DNA of 5,075 bases from Pseudomonadota bacterium (GTDB lineage Bacteria; Pseudomonadota; Gammaproteobacteria; Xanthomonadales; Xanthomonadaceae). The notes under the pieces were generated by a model, which worked only from the letters and a program-made list of their open reading frames with translations, searched no databases and was not told where the DNA came from. Positions within the stretch are counted from its first letter, which is position 1. Each line of letters opens with the position of its first letter. This document shows, one piece after another, positions 4,943 to 5,075 of the stretch. The translations under genes were made by a program, and so were the position numbers. The stretch spans positions 1 to 5,075 of the forward strand of contig JAEZCF010000170.1 in NCBI GenBank assembly GCA_023430045.1. The letters run 5' to 3'.

Positions 4943-5075
4943 CCGATGCGCTCCTTGAGTATGCGGTCCCGCGCACGTTGCCCATCAGCGGGCGGCGGGC
5001 CCCTGGTGCCGGCCGACGGGTTGATTCCATATGGGCACTATTGCCAGCGCCGCCGATATCCGGATACTTCCAAAC
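4943..5075 (-). other. Upstream region of the exported operon, to the right edge
   Basis: This holds the leader of the operon or the end of another gene. It contains a small palindrome GGCA-CTAT-TGCC (5034-5045) and CCATATGG (5027-5034), either of which could be an operator. I found no convincing -35/-10 pair. Two minus-strand frames are open from the right edge (stops at 4985-4987 and 4905-4907), so the operon may have an additional upstream gene outside the window; neither frame shows a recognisable end. Confidence 0.4.
4951..4956 (-). promoter_or_regulatory. Strong ribosome binding site of the operon's first gene
   Basis: Reads AAGGAG on the minus strand, 8 nt before the ATG at 4942. It is the best Shine-Dalgarno match in the window, while the two downstream genes have only weak ones, fitting translation that enters here and is coupled onward. 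Confidence 0.8.

Noticed and set aside
5034..5050. GG/GC spacing suggestive of a sigma-54 promoter on the minus strand
   Set aside because: The GG and GC elements are 9 nt apart instead of the required 12, so it does not fit the -24/-12 pattern.
4905..5075. Minus-strand frames open from the right edge, with stops at 4905-4907 (56 residues) and 4985-4987 (29 residues)
   Set aside because: Either could be the tail of an upstream gene, but both have modest GC at third positions and no recognisable end, and one overlaps the first operon gene by 38 nt. Not enough to call.

Overview
The window is GC-rich and densely coding. It most likely comes from a gammaproteobacterium of the Xanthomonadaceae, probably Stenotrophomonas or a close relative. 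The main clue beyond base composition is a REP-type element at 1492-1514: a GTAG head followed by a perfect 8-bp hairpin with a 3-nt loop, the form known as SMAG repeats in Stenotrophomonas maltophilia. This assignment is an inference from one element, not a phylogenetic result.

Layout. On the minus strand at the left lie a YciF-family ferritin-like stress protein (65-562) and, upstream of it, a 126-aa cysteine-rich protein of unknown function (702-1082). A possible start of a further gene runs off the left edge (1-31). Next is a 573-bp non-coding stretch (1083-1655) unusually full of inverted repeats: a TTCG-tetraloop hairpin and a 14-bp inverted repeat in the presumed leader of the 702-1082 gene, then a run of hairpins that includes the SMAG-like element. 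A plus-strand gene (1656-2060) encodes a 134-aa exported protein with four cysteines. It converges, with only 7 nt between stop codons, on a tight minus-strand operon read 4942 to 2068.

The operon is the most interesting part. Its three genes are almost certainly co-translated: the first and second overlap by 4 nt (ATGA), and the second and third are 2 nt apart. All three products carry a Sec-type signal peptide. The first (402 aa) has a C-terminal part with amphipathic, glycine-rich strands ending in an aromatic residue, like an outer-membrane beta-barrel. The second (200 aa) is a small periplasmic-looking protein. The third (354 aa) has a long charged alpha-helical, Ala/Gln/Arg-rich middle and a compact four-cysteine C-terminal domain. 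I do not recognise any of the three families. The mature forms of these three and of the convergent protein contain 2, 2, 4 and 4 cysteines, which fits disulfide-bonded folding outside the cytoplasm. My reading is an uncharacterised cell-envelope system with an outer-membrane component, a periplasmic partner and an extended coiled-coil element; the function is open.

I see no tRNA, rRNA, CRISPR array, insertion sequence or intact mobile element.
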